64,000 bases of DNA from Pantoea coffeiphila (GTDB lineage Bacteria > Pseudomonadota > Gammaproteobacteria > Enterobacterales > Enterobacteriaceae). A program made the position numbers and the translations under genes. Position 1 is the first letter of the stretch. Each line of letters opens with the position of its first letter. Below the pieces are notes generated by a model. The model saw only the letters and a program-made list of their open reading frames with translations. It did not search any database and had not been told where the DNA came from. Shown here one piece after another: positions 29,666 to 38,723 of the stretch. The stretch is from NCBI RefSeq assembly GCF_016909495.1, contig NZ_JAFBFW010000009.1, forward strand, positions 62,001-126,000, in the 5' to 3' direction.

Positions 29666-30580
29666 TTATCCGCTTTTATTCTGCAATCCAGGCGCAAGAG
29701 CGGGTAGGCTCAATTCGTCAATCATCTGGATAAACAGATCGCGCAATGGATCGTCCATTGAAGGATTCCATGCCAGTCCAATATCCCAATCCGTGTAGGG
29801 ACCGCAGAGCGATATCAACTCAATATCGGGACCGGCAAACCACGTTGCGCTATGAGGTACCATCGCAACACCCGCGCCAGCCGAAACCAGTGCTATCAGC
29901 GTCTGAATGTCCCCGGCATGTTGTACCACATGGGGCGTGATTTGATGAAACCTCAGCAAATGAGCAATCTGGCTGTCCAGCCCCGGCCCTCTGTCCGGTG
30001 TCAGCATCAATAGCGGCAATGTCGCCAGCACATCATAACCTTCATCCTTCAATCGGTTTGCGATACCGGTACCTCGCGGTACGGCCAGCACCAGTGTTTC
30101 ACGCAAAACCAGTTGCGCAGTTAACGGCGGCTCGACCGGCAGGCGAGTAAACGCTAACTGCAACTGCCCGTTCAGTAATCCAACCGTTTGCAGCCGGGAG
30201 GGCATATCTTCAAGGCTGATAGAAACATCCGGGCAGCGCTGGCGAAATGCCGCAACCCAGCCGGGTGCTAATCTGATAGCAGAGATACCAAATCCGACGG
30301 CCAGGCTGCCTCGAGTTCCTTTCGCCAGGCTCACGGCATATTGACGATACTCATGATGCTGCCGGATCAGCAGGCGTGTTCTTTCAAACAATTCGGCGGC
30401 AAAATGTGTCATCTTTGCGCCATGACGACCGCGTGCAAACAGCGTTGCACCAAGATCTTTCTCAAGTGACTGAATCTGCTTAGTCAATGCAGGTTGGGTG
30501 ATACATAGCTGTTGCGCCGCTTCACGATAACTACCGCATTCGGCAAGCGTGACAAAAGCACGTAGCTGACGTATATCCAT
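29666..30580 (-). CDS. LysR-family transcriptional regulator
   Basis: This 304-residue regulator has an N-terminal winged helix-turn-helix (MDIRQLRAFVTLAECGSYRE, then ITQPALTKQIQSLE) and a periplasmic-binding-protein-like effector domain from about residue 90 (GSLAVGFGISAIRL). It is transcribed away from the 74-residue protein/carbamoyltransferase operon, with 120 bp between the starts, so it is the likely regulator of that operon and of itself. Its effector is unknown. Base composition is closer to the backbone than that of the operon it faces. Confidence 0.85.
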   Translation of the reverse strand: MDIRQLRAFVTLAECGSYREAAQQLCITQPALTKQIQSLEKDLGATLFARGRHGAKMTHFAAELFERTRLLIRQHHEYRQYAVSLAKGTRGSLAVGFGISAIRLAPGWVAAFRQRCPDVSISLEDMPSRLQTVGLLNGQLQLAFTRLPVEPPLTAQLVLRETLVLAVPRGTGIANRLKDEGYDVLATLPLLMLTPDRGPGLDSQIAHLLRFHQITPHVVQHAGDIQTLIALVSAGAGVAMVPHSATWFAGPDIELISLCGPYTDWDIGLAWNPSMDDPLRDLFIQMIDELSLPALAPGLQNKSG

Positions 30581-30700
30581 TCCATTTCGCTATCGTTAGC
30601 AAATTTTTATTGATTATATTTCCGCCAGGTTTTGTTTTCTAATCATTTCACCAACTGTAATAACATTCCCATCAGATAATTTTCAAAAGGAGATAGCACC

Positions 30701-30925
30701 ATGGCGGAACAACACTTTATATTTCTTTTGAAAGAAAAAACTGTCACTCCACAATCGCTTGAAGAAGCCAGCGCCGCCGAGGTGATATGCGAGATGCTGC
30801 GGCAACAATTTTATATATCTCGCATTCATGTTTTGGCCGATTCAAACCAGAAAGCATTAGATAAGTTCATGAAAATATCTAAACATCATCAGAACGAACT
30901 ATCAGCGGAAACTATCATATGCTAA
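30701..30925 (+). CDS. Unrecognised 74-residue protein
   Basis: I do not recognise this family. The start is well supported by AAAAGGAG upstream. The pattern suggests a small beta-alpha-beta-alpha domain: a strand (HFIFLLKEK), a helix rich in Ala/Glu (EEASAAEVICEMLRQQF), a strand (ISRIHVLAD) and a basic helix (QKALDKFMKISKHH), ending in Cys. There is no signal peptide or metal-binding motif. Its last 7 bp overlap the carbamoyltransferase start, so the two are tightly coupled and probably work together. It could be a regulatory or substrate-presenting partner; a precursor peptide is possible but nothing in the sequence favours it. Confidence 0.7.
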   Translation: MAEQHFIFLLKEKTVTPQSLEEASAAEVICEMLRQQFYISRIHVLADSNQKALDKFMKISKHHQNELSAETIIC

Positions 30926-32610
30926 TCCTTGGAATAACGAATAATGATACTGCAGGTGCCTGTTTAGTCAAAGATTCACAAATCCTTTCTGCTGTTCATG
31001 AGGAACGTTTCACCAGGATTAAAGGAGACAAAATATGGCCACAGCAGTCTATTAATTTTGTTCTAGAATCAAATGATTTAAAAATAAATGACATTGATAT
31101 TGTTGCTTATGGCTGGAAGGCTGGATTTAACGAAGAGAATTGTTTGAACCTTTATGTTTCAAGAATAATTCATGAAAGTACTACAAACGTGAAAAATATT
31201 GGCATACTAAAAAAAAGAATAGCAGATGAATTGATTAACGATCGAGATAAACGCAAAGAATTTGATGATTATATTTTACAGAACAAAATAAAAGATAAAG
31301 TGAGATTTATCGATCATCATGATACTCATGCATGGGGAGCATGGCTTTGCTCACCATGGAATGACGCATTAGTTGTAACATGTGATGGAAGGGGTGATTT
31401 TCTGTCTCTCACTATACGCCAAATCATCAATGGAGAAGAATTAGTATTACAACGTGAAACAACGATAGATAGCCTCGGCTATTTCTATGGAAGAATAACG
31501 CATTTATTGGGCTTCACACCTAATCGTCATGAAGGAAAGATAACGGGTCTTGCTGCACATGGAAATCCAAAACCAGCACTCTCATTTATGCAGAAAATGA
31601 TTGATCTTCATGGACATAGACTATTATCAAACTGCGGTGATTATTACATTCCATCTTATCAAAGCTATTCGAAAAAACTCATTAATGAAATAAAAAAACA
31701 CAGCCCGCAGGATATTGCTGCAGCAGCACAATTTCATTTAGAGCACATCATTACGACGTTAATCAAGCATCATATTAAAAACAATAAAAAAAGTCACATT
31801 TGCCTTGCTGGCGGAATCTTCGGGAATGTACGATTAAACCAAAAAGTGCGTGAAATTTCCGGCGTTGATGGAGTATTTATTTTACCTTGTATGGGTGATG
31901 AGGGACTCCCTCTGGCTGCGGCCGTAACAACAGCATGGAGAGAACGAAAAACTCGTTGCCAGTTTAACACTATGAACCTCGGCCCAGATATTGATAAAGA
32001 AGAACTGCAAAAAATCATAGATTCATCAACAGATTTAGTTTGTTTTAAACCAATAGATATGATTAGTTATATGACTGAACTTCTTAAAAGCGAAAAAATA
32101 ATCGCAATAACTCGCGGTAAAATGGAGTTTGGTCCAAGAGCACTATGCCAAAGAAGTATTATTTATCACGCACACAATCCAGACATCAACGTTTGGCTTA
32201 ACGCTAAGCTGAGCAGAACAGAATTTATGCCCTTCGCACCCGTTACAACTGAAAAACTGGCAGGAATTTGTTTTAAAAACTGGAAGAAAGAAGATATTTC
32301 TGCTGAGTATATGACGATCACATACCGATGCAATAGAATAATGAAAGATCAGTGTCCGGCTGTCGTTCACGTTGACAATACCGCTCGACCACAGGTTGTC
32401 AAAGAGAGCAAAGACCCTTTCATGTATCGATTAATTAATAAATGGTATGAAATTTCAGGCCAGCCTTGCCTGGTCAACACCTCATTTAACCGTCATGAAG
32501 AGCCAATAATTAACACTCTAAGGCAAGCCGTAGCGGTTTTAAAAGAAAAGATCATAGATGTCATAATAATAAATGACAGTTATGCACTAACTATGAGAGA
32601 GGATGTATGA
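30919..32610 (+). CDS. NodU/TobZ-type carbamoyltransferase
   Basis: This 563-residue enzyme belongs to the family that transfers a carbamoyl group from carbamoyl phosphate (through carbamoyl-AMP) to a hydroxyl of a small molecule, as in TobZ, CmcH and nodulation NodU. The N-terminal domain opens LGITNNDTAGACLVKD and has the metal-site cluster HHDTHAWGAW (His133, His134, His137). The C-terminal domain has RGKMEFGPRALCQRS (about 399-413) and NTSFNRHEEPI. Both domains are full length. The gene is strikingly A+T-rich for this chromosome, a sign of transfer. It overlaps its neighbours on both sides (7 bp and 4 bp). The acceptor is unknown. Confidence 0.88.
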   Translation: MLILGITNNDTAGACLVKDSQILSAVHEERFTRIKGDKIWPQQSINFVLESNDLKINDIDIVAYGWKAGFNEENCLNLYVSRIIHESTTNVKNIGILKKRIADELINDRDKRKEFDDYILQNKIKDKVRFIDHHDTHAWGAWLCSPWNDALVVTCDGRGDFLSLTIRQIINGEELVLQRETTIDSLGYFYGRITHLLGFTPNRHEGKITGLAAHGNPKPALSFMQKMIDLHGHRLLSNCGDYYIPSYQSYSKKLINEIKKHSPQDIAAAAQFHLEHIITTLIKHHIKNNKKSHICLAGGIFGNVRLNQKVREISGVDGVFILPCMGDEGLPLAAAVTTAWRERKTRCQFNTMNLGPDIDKEELQKIIDSSTDLVCFKPIDMISYMTELLKSEKIIAITRGKMEFGPRALCQRSIIYHAHNPDINVWLNAKLSRTEFMPFAPVTTEKLAGICFKNWKKEDISAEYMTITYRCNRIMKDQCPAVVHVDNTARPQVVKESKDPFMYRLINKWYEISGQPCLVNTSFNRHEEPIINTLRQAVAVLKEKIIDVIIINDSYALTMREDV

Positions 32611-33290
32611 TACCAAGAAGTGGGCATTTCATCAGCACCATTTTATTCGATCTCGATGGCGTTATTATCGATTCCAACGATGTCATCATTCGGGCATGGC
32701 GATATGCGGCTGGTAAGTTTGGATATTCTATTAGTGATGAAATGGTGGACAAGTTCATTATTGGCGCGTCAGCGAAATATACATTATCAAAAATATTTCC
32801 AGAAGCGGGTCCTCAGCAACATCAGAAAATTCATCGGCTGGTAGACCAATTTGAACAGCAGGCTGAGTGCACACTCATTCCTGGCGTAGAGGGCTTCTTA
32901 AGGAAGCTGACCGGCTATTCGATTAACATCGGGTTGGTCACCAGCAGTTGGCCAGATAAAATCAATCACGTACTTAAGGAACATCATCTTGATATGTTCA
33001 GACATATCGTCTCTCGTCATGATGTTTCTCGTGGGAAGCCCGATCCAGAACCTTACGTTACAGCAATCGAAAAATTCGGCTGCCGCGCTGCAGAAACACT
33101 GGTTTTTGAAGATTCGACTCATGGTATTACTGCCGCACTTTCTGCAGGTACGGATTGCATCGCCATCGGTAATACCTCTCAAATCGATCTGCCATACGTA
33201 GAGGACTTCAATCATCTGGTTATCACTGATGAAAAACCAATATGGTTATTTAAAGAAAGTCGGTTTGGTATCGGGATACTCACGCCATAG
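32607..33290 (+). CDS. HAD-superfamily phosphatase
   Basis: This 227-residue subfamily IA HAD hydrolase resembles beta-phosphoglucomutase/phosphoglycolate phosphatase. Motif I is LFDLDGVIIDS, motif II TSSW, the motif III lysine lies in SRGKPDPEPY, and motif IV is FEDSTHG. It probably removes phosphate from a small cytoplasmic substrate. It starts within the carbamoyltransferase stop (ATGA overlap), so it is part of the same operon; a phosphatase acting before or after carbamoylation is inferred. Base composition is less extreme than that of the upstream gene. Confidence 0.85.
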   Translation: MIPRSGHFISTILFDLDGVIIDSNDVIIRAWRYAAGKFGYSISDEMVDKFIIGASAKYTLSKIFPEAGPQQHQKIHRLVDQFEQQAECTLIPGVEGFLRKLTGYSINIGLVTSSWPDKINHVLKEHHLDMFRHIVSRHDVSRGKPDPEPYVTAIEKFGCRAAETLVFEDSTHGITAALSAGTDCIAIGNTSQIDLPYVEDFNHLVITDEKPIWLFKESRFGIGILTP

Positions 33291-33293
33291 AAA

Positions 33294-33328
33294 TAAAAAC
33301 CCCATACAACTTTCTGATATGGGGTTCT
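33294..33328. terminator. Terminator between the HAD gene and the ABC operon
   Basis: The stem AACCCCATA / TATGGGGTT has an 11-nt loop. On the minus strand it is followed by TTTTATTTC, giving a good terminator for the leftward ABC operon. It also lies just after the stop of the rightward HAD gene and may serve both. Confidence 0.75.
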
Positions 33329-33372
33329 GATTTACCGTATTAGCCGACTCACCGGATAAATTAGATTACCGA

Positions 33373-34707
33373 TTAATTCTCAGCCTGGCAGTTACGTGGC
33401 GTAATATTGTTTTCCTTCGCGTAGGCATTGGCGGATTTCTCGATGATCGGCCGCAGCAGCGCCCAGTCCGGTGAAATCCAGTCGCTAATCACTTTCCACT
33501 GGCTGCCGTCCCACTGCTGGAAAGTCACGCGGCCCTGGCCTTCGTGATCCTCACAGGTCACGTTAATCGAGTGGAACAGGCCTTTGGCACCCAGCGCTTC
33601 CACACGAGCAGGATCAAGCTGCAGATGCTCGAAGCCCCAGCGGATTTCATCGCCGGTCAGCGTGCGGTGGCCAAACTTCTGCTGCGCAATGCGGATAGCC
33701 TCAACGTTCAGAATGCCGTTCACAATGCCGAGATTATGATAGACGCTGCCGATGCGTTTACGATCCTGCAAATTACCCTTACCGGCACCGTAGACCTTAT
33801 CAATAATCTCTTTCACTACCGGATACACCGAGCCGGATGCCTGGGTGGTCAGTGCGATATAGCCCTTCGCCGCGTTCCCCGCCGGGATCACGTCCTCTTC
33901 GGAGTTCGACCAGACGTTGCCGATAATGTGGTCCGCCGGGTAACCAACCTTCTGCGCGGTTTTCAGCGCCACCGGGTTCATCACGCCAAAGCCACGCAGA
34001 ACCACGTAATCCGGTTTCGCACGGCGAATGGTCAGCCACTGTGACTGCTGTTCGTTGCCCGGATGCGGCACTTCGATCTGCTGTACTTCAAAGCCGTATT
34101 TTTTCGCCAGCAGCTCAAAAATCGGGATGGTTTCCTTGCCGTATGGCGAGCCGTGGTAGAGGACGACAATTTTTTTACCCTGTAGTTTGTCCAGGCCGCC
34201 GAGACGGGTGCCGATAAATTTGATGATCCCCGACGTTTCGCTGTACGGGTTAAGCAGCAGCGGGAAAACATACGGGAAAACGCGGCCATCGGTCGAATCG
34301 GTACGGCCATGATCGATGGTGATCAGCGGCGTTTTATCGCGGGTGACGTCATCGATCATCGCATAGGCAATACCCACGGAAAGCGGGTTCCAGGCGGCAA
34401 CGCCGGGCTTACTTTTTTGGCGTTTATAACACTCAACGCCACGCTCCACTTCATACTGGGTTTCACACTCGTCCCAGGTAAGCTTGACGCCGTTAACTCC
34501 GCCGTCACGCTGATTAATCAGCTGTAAGTAGTCAATAAACCCGCCAAAGAAGCCACTGCCCGCGGCGGCATAAGGCCCGACGCGATAGCTCTGTAACGGG
34601 AAATACTGTTCATCCGCCCTGGCGCCGAGCGAGAGCTGCGCCAGCAGCAGCGTAACCCCGACGAGAAGCCGGGTAAGCGATATCACCTTCATTTTCACCA
34701 TTTTCAT
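33373..34707 (-). CDS. ABC-type periplasmic binding protein (Leu/Ile/Val-binding-like)
   Basis: This 444-residue protein has a signal peptide (LLVGVTLLLAQLSLGARA, cleaved before DEQYF) and a type I periplasmic-binding fold: VGPYAAAGSGFFGGFIDYLQ, TPLITIDHGRTDS, and a hinge region with YHGSPYGKETIP. It is larger than LivK. It is the last gene of the operon, 40 bp after the SfnB-like gene, and supplies ligand to the four transporter genes upstream. The ligand is unknown; the neighbouring oxidoreductase suggests an organosulfur compound. Start choice among Met1, Met4 and Met6 is open. Confidence 0.82.
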   Translation of the reverse strand: MKMVKMKVISLTRLLVGVTLLLAQLSLGARADEQYFPLQSYRVGPYAAAGSGFFGGFIDYLQLINQRDGGVNGVKLTWDECETQYEVERGVECYKRQKSKPGVAAWNPLSVGIAYAMIDDVTRDKTPLITIDHGRTDSTDGRVFPYVFPLLLNPYSETSGIIKFIGTRLGGLDKLQGKKIVVLYHGSPYGKETIPIFELLAKKYGFEVQQIEVPHPGNEQQSQWLTIRRAKPDYVVLRGFGVMNPVALKTAQKVGYPADHIIGNVWSNSEEDVIPAGNAAKGYIALTTQASGSVYPVVKEIIDKVYGAGKGNLQDRKRIGSVYHNLGIVNGILNVEAIRIAQQKFGHRTLTGDEIRWGFEHLQLDPARVEALGAKGLFHSINVTCEDHEGQGRVTFQQWDGSQWKVISDWISPDWALLRPIIEKSANAYAKENNITPRNCQAEN

Positions 34708-34747
34708 GCCCTGTTATTAGTAGAATTATTTTTGCCCGGCGAAACCG

Positions 34748-36025
34748 TCAGCTCCAGGCGTGCAGCGGTGGATTGACCCCGTTCAGCGCGTAGTTGCCGA
34801 GGATGGCGTACTTCCAGCGCACCGGATCGTGCAGCGTATGGGTACGGGCGTTGCGCCAGTGACGATCGAGGTTGTGCTCGGCAAGCGTGGAACGGGTGCC
34901 CGCCAGTTCGAACAGCCGGTTGGTTGCTTCAATGGCGATTTCCGTGCTCAGCACCTTGGCTTCCGCCACGGCAATCTGCGCTTTTGCCACGTTCTCCGCC
35001 GTCGGTTCTGCCACCGCGCGATCGATCCACAGGCCCGCTTTTTCCTGTAGCGCCTCGGCGGCGTGCAGCCGCAGCGTCAGATCGCCGACGCGCTGAATGG
35101 TGTAAGGATCGTCGGAGGCGCGATCCAACCCGCTGTCCACCCACGGGCGTGATTTCTCGCGCACGAAGCGGATGGTTTCGTTAATGGCCGCCTCGGCGAT
35201 GCCGGAGTCAATCGCCACCTGCACAATCTGGAAAATCGCGCCGTCGGCGCTGGGGGCTTCATAGCCTTTATAGCCGGGAACCAGATGGGTTTTCGGCACC
35301 CGTACGTTATCCAGCAGCACGGTGCCGCTGGCGGTGGTGCGCTGGCCGAAGGCAGACCAGTCGTCGATTACCGTCAGCCCCGGCGCATCGCGGTCGGCAA
35401 TGGCGTACCACGCCCGGCCCTGATCATCCAGCGCCACGATCGGCACCAGATGCGCCAGCAGCGCACCGCTGGAGTAGAATTTCTTGCCGCTCACCAGCAC
35501 ATGATCGCCGTCGTCAACAAAGCGCGTTTCGAAATCCGCCGCGCGCTTACTGCCAAACTCAGAGAAGGCGTTGCCAAAGCGCACGCCGCTCAGCACCTGA
35601 GCAAACAGTTCACGCTGCTGCGCTTCATCGCTGACCGTGCGGATCGCCGCCACCACGCCAAGATGGTTCTGGGAAATCTGCGAAATTGAGGGATCGGCGG
35701 CGGCAATGATCTGCACCACCTTCGCCAGCGTAGCGTAGGAGACCTCCGGGCCGCCAAAGCGCTTCGGCACATTGATCGACCACAGCCCGCTCTGAGAAAA
35801 CGCGTCCAGCTCGGTAATCGGCAGGATGCGGTCGCGATCGCGCTCGGCGGCGGTGAGAACAAACTGCGCGGCCAGTTCGGTAGCCACGCGGATCGCCTCT
35901 TCATCACTCTGAATAATATGCGCGGGCTGCGCCGGGCGCGGATAGCCCGGCACGCCACGCGGAGCGGTATTGGTAGGATGTGGCTGAGATGCGGTTACTG
36001 CGTCTTCGGTCTGAAGCGTACTCAT
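34748..36025 (-). CDS. SfnB-type acyl-CoA-dehydrogenase-fold flavin oxidoreductase
   Basis: This 425-residue enzyme has the acyl-CoA dehydrogenase fold, of the branch annotated as SfnB sulfur-acquisition oxidoreductases and related to DszC/flavin monooxygenases. Helical N-terminal (GLWSINVPKRFGGPEVSY), beta (NAFSEFGSKRAADFETR, then GKKFYSSGA) and C-terminal helical parts (HWRNARTHTLHDPVRWKY, then GNYALNGV) are complete. The ending with HWRNARTHTLHDP is characteristic of the monooxygenase-like branch rather than true acyl-CoA dehydrogenases. It is flanked by transporter genes in one operon, so the transported molecule is probably its substrate. The exact reaction is unknown. Confidence 0.8.
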   Translation of the reverse strand: MSTLQTEDAVTASQPHPTNTAPRGVPGYPRPAQPAHIIQSDEEAIRVATELAAQFVLTAAERDRDRILPITELDAFSQSGLWSINVPKRFGGPEVSYATLAKVVQIIAAADPSISQISQNHLGVVAAIRTVSDEAQQRELFAQVLSGVRFGNAFSEFGSKRAADFETRFVDDGDHVLVSGKKFYSSGALLAHLVPIVALDDQGRAWYAIADRDAPGLTVIDDWSAFGQRTTASGTVLLDNVRVPKTHLVPGYKGYEAPSADGAIFQIVQVAIDSGIAEAAINETIRFVREKSRPWVDSGLDRASDDPYTIQRVGDLTLRLHAAEALQEKAGLWIDRAVAEPTAENVAKAQIAVAEAKVLSTEIAIEATNRLFELAGTRSTLAEHNLDRHWRNARTHTLHDPVRWKYAILGNYALNGVNPPLHAWS

Positions 36026-36046
36026 CGGTATTCTCCTGTATAAAAG

Positions 36047-36799
36047 TTATGCTGCAAATCCCAGATAAATTCTCTGTACGTCTTCCTGCTGGCTTAATGC
36101 CTGCGCATCACCGGAAAGCGCCACGCTGCCGGTATCCAGCACATAAGCGCGATGGGCATGGCGTAAGGCCACCGTGGAGTTCTGTTCCGCTACCAGAATC
36201 GATAGCTTTTGCTGCTGGTTAAGGCGGGTCAGCACCGCAAAAATCTCTTCAACAATCAGCGGTGCCAGGCCCATTGACGGTTCGTCCAGCAGCAGCAGCT
36301 GGGGTTTCGCCATCAGCGCACGGCCGATGGCCGCCATCTGCTGTTCGCCGCCGGAAGCCAGCCCGGCGGCCAGCTGTCGTTTGTCCTTCAGCCGTGGGAA
36401 AATCTGATAGATCTCCTCCAGTCCCTGGCGAATCTCCGCCCGGGAGGCCGAACGTGCCAGCGCACCGGCGATCAGGTTTTCTTCCAGAGTCAGCGATGCA
36501 AAGCAGTGCCGCCCTTCAAGTACCGGGACGATGCCGCGCTTCACCAGCCGGTGCGGGGCTTCGGCGGTAATATCCGCGCCGCGCCACAGCACGCGGCCCG
36601 CGCTGACCTCACCGCGACGCGCGGGCAGCAGGTGTGAGATCGCCTGCAGCGTGGTCGATTTCCCTGCGCCGTTGCGCCCGAGCAGCGCCACAATTTCCCC
36701 TTCGCCAACGGTGAGCGAAATATCCTCCAGCGCCACGATATGGCGCTGATAGCGGGCGCTGAGGTGCGCTACCTCAAGCAGCGCATTGCGGTCAGTCAT
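36047..36799 (-). CDS. ABC transporter ATPase, LivF-like
   Basis: This 250-residue ATPase has Walker A GRNGAGKST, Q-loop and signature SGGEQQMAAIGRAL, Walker B LLLLDEPSMGLAP and a switch His region typical of LivF. The ATG at 36799 overlaps the stop of the permease gene (ATGA); a long upstream extension of the frame inside the permease gene is not used. It pairs with the LivG-like ATPase to energise the importer. Confidence 0.93.
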   Translation of the reverse strand: MTDRNALLEVAHLSARYQRHIVALEDISLTVGEGEIVALLGRNGAGKSTTLQAISHLLPARRGEVSAGRVLWRGADITAEAPHRLVKRGIVPVLEGRHCFASLTLEENLIAGALARSASRAEIRQGLEEIYQIFPRLKDKRQLAAGLASGGEQQMAAIGRALMAKPQLLLLDEPSMGLAPLIVEEIFAVLTRLNQQQKLSILVAEQNSTVALRHAHRAYVLDTGSVALSGDAQALSQQEDVQRIYLGFAA

Positions 36800-37827
36800 G
36801 ATGTTCTCCGCGAGGTGAAGTACGACGCCAGCCGCTGCGTCAGCGCCGCCAGCCCTTTTGGTTCGGCAATCAGGAACCCGATCAGCAAAACGCCGACGAT
36901 GATGTTCTGCACCAGCTCCAGCACGCCGGAATCCACCTGCTGGCCAAACAGCCATGCGCCAAGCCGGGAAAGCAGTAGCGGAAACAGCGTCAGCAGCGCC
37001 GCGCCAAGAAACGCGCCGCGAACCGTGCCTAATCCCCCAATGATGATGATAAACAGCAGCTGGAATGAGCGATCCAGATTGAAACCCGCCGGTTCGACGT
37101 TGCGCAGATAGGTGAATGACCACAGCACGCCGGCAATGCCGATAATGAAAGAGGAGAAGCCGAAGGCGATCATCCGGGTTCGCAACACCGGTACACCGAT
37201 CGCTCTCGCCGCCAGCGGGTTGTCGCGCACGGCGATAAAGTTGCGCCCGGCCGAGCTGTTAACCAACCGCCAGACCAGCCAGGTCAGCAGGCTGACCACC
37301 GTCAGAGTAAACAGATAGCGACGCTCGGAGCTGTCGATGATCCACGCACCCAGGTGCAACGGAGCCACCGATACCACGCCGGACGCGCTGTTCATCGAAA
37401 ACCAGCTAAAGTTGTTCAGCGCCCACTGGACAAAGAACTGCGTCGCCAGGGTAGAAATCGCCAGATAAAAACTGCTGAGCCGCAGGCTCGGCAGGCCGAA
37501 GATCAGCCCCAGCAGCGCACTGATACCGCCTGCCAGCAGCAACACCAGCGGCAGCGGCAGGTCCAGGCGACCAATCAGATTCAGCGCGGCGTAGGCACCC
37601 ACCGCCATAAAGGCGGCGCTGCCGAGGGAGATCTGCCCGGTATAGCCTGCCAGCACGTTCAGCCCCAGCGCAGCCAGCGACAGCGCGAGGAACGGCGTGA
37701 GTACCGCATCAAACAGGTATTCGTTACCGATCAGCGGCAGCAGAATAAACGCCACGATGGGTAGAATAATCCCGCCAGCACTGAGGCGAGGCAGGGTACG
37801 ACGAACGTCCGGTGAGAGTGTCGACAT
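36796..37827 (-). CDS. ABC transporter permease, LivM-like
   Basis: This 343-residue inner-membrane permease of the branched-chain amino acid class has about nine or ten membrane segments. The segments YTGQISLGSAAFMAVGAYAA and GGLGTVRGAFLGAALL (the ATPase-coupling loop) are typical of LivM. It starts 2 bp after the LivH-like gene stop and overlaps the LivF-like start. It is shorter than E. coli LivM because it lacks the N-terminal extension. Confidence 0.92.
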   Translation of the reverse strand: MSTLSPDVRRTLPRLSAGGIILPIVAFILLPLIGNEYLFDAVLTPFLALSLAALGLNVLAGYTGQISLGSAAFMAVGAYAALNLIGRLDLPLPLVLLLAGGISALLGLIFGLPSLRLSSFYLAISTLATQFFVQWALNNFSWFSMNSASGVVSVAPLHLGAWIIDSSERRYLFTLTVVSLLTWLVWRLVNSSAGRNFIAVRDNPLAARAIGVPVLRTRMIAFGFSSFIIGIAGVLWSFTYLRNVEPAGFNLDRSFQLLFIIIIGGLGTVRGAFLGAALLTLFPLLLSRLGAWLFGQQVDSGVLELVQNIIVGVLLIGFLIAEPKGLAALTQRLASYFTSRRTS

Positions 37828-37829
37828 CG

Positions 37830-38723
37830 TTACAGCCTCGATAAACGGTGGGAGCCAAACAGGCCTGCAGGACGGATCAGCAGGAACAGCAGCGCCACGG
37901 CATAGGCGATCCAGCTGTCAATCCCGCCGCCCAGCAGCGGGCCGAGATACACCGATCCCAGCTTTTCGATCAGGCCAACCAGCAGCCCGGCAACGATCAC
38001 CCCGGCCACCGAATCAAATCCGCCCAATACCAGAACCGGCAGCGCTTTTAGAACCACCAGAGACAATGAGAACTGTACGCCCAACCTTGCCCCCCACAGC
38101 AGTCCGGCAACCAGCGCGACAATCCCTGCCGCCGCCCAGACCACCGCCCACAGGCGGCCAATATTCAGGCCCACCGCCAGCCCGGCAAAGGTGTCATCCG
38201 CCACCGCGCGGAACGCCAGCCCGGTGTGCGTATAGCGGAAGAACAGGCTCAGCAGCAGCACCATCAGCCCGGCAACGCCGGCGGCAAACAGATCGAACTG
38301 GCTGATCAGCACGCCACCAACCTCAAACGGCGTGTCGTCGATGCCCAGGTCCAGCGCGTGAACCTGCGTTCCCCACAACAGCTGTGCGGCGCCCTCGATG
38401 ATGTACGACACGCCCAGCGTGGCAACGAACAGCACGATCGGCGGCTGATTCACCAACGGCCGCAGCACGGAGAATTCAATCAGCATGCCGAGCAGCGAAA
38501 TCGCTACCAGGGTAATAGGAAGCACCGCCCATACCGTCCAGCCGCGTTCGATCAGGCAAACGAAGGTGAGTGCCGAGAACAGCAGCATCGAACCCTGGGC
38601 AAAGTTGAAGACGCCGGAGCTTTTGTAGACCAGCACAAAACCCAGCGCGACCAGTGAATACATCACCCCCGACAGCAGGCCACCGACGCTCACTTCAATC
38701 AGGAACAGCCAGTCAATATTCAT
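37830..38723 (-). CDS. ABC transporter permease, LivH-like
   Basis: This 297-residue permease has about eight membrane segments. FVLVYKSSGVFNFAQGSMLL at the N-terminus and the cytoplasmic coupling segment GGFDSVAGVIVAGLLVGL are characteristic of LivH. It overlaps the LivG-like gene by 4 bp. Together with the LivM-like protein it forms the membrane channel. Confidence 0.92.
   Translation of the reverse strand: MNIDWLFLIEVSVGGLLSGVMYSLVALGFVLVYKSSGVFNFAQGSMLLFSALTFVCLIERGWTVWAVLPITLVAISLLGMLIEFSVLRPLVNQPPIVLFVATLGVSYIIEGAAQLLWGTQVHALDLGIDDTPFEVGGVLISQFDLFAAGVAGLMVLLLSLFFRYTHTGLAFRAVADDTFAGLAVGLNIGRLWAVVWAAAGIVALVAGLLWGARLGVQFSLSLVVLKALPVLVLGGFDSVAGVIVAGLLVGLIEKLGSVYLGPLLGGGIDSWIAYAVALLFLLIRPAGLFGSHRLSRL

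Noticed and set aside
36800..37123. N-terminal extension of the LivF-like ATPase frame
   Set aside because: It lies wholly inside the LivM-like gene in another frame, has non-conserved residues, and the ATGA overlap start at 36799 is the standard arrangement.
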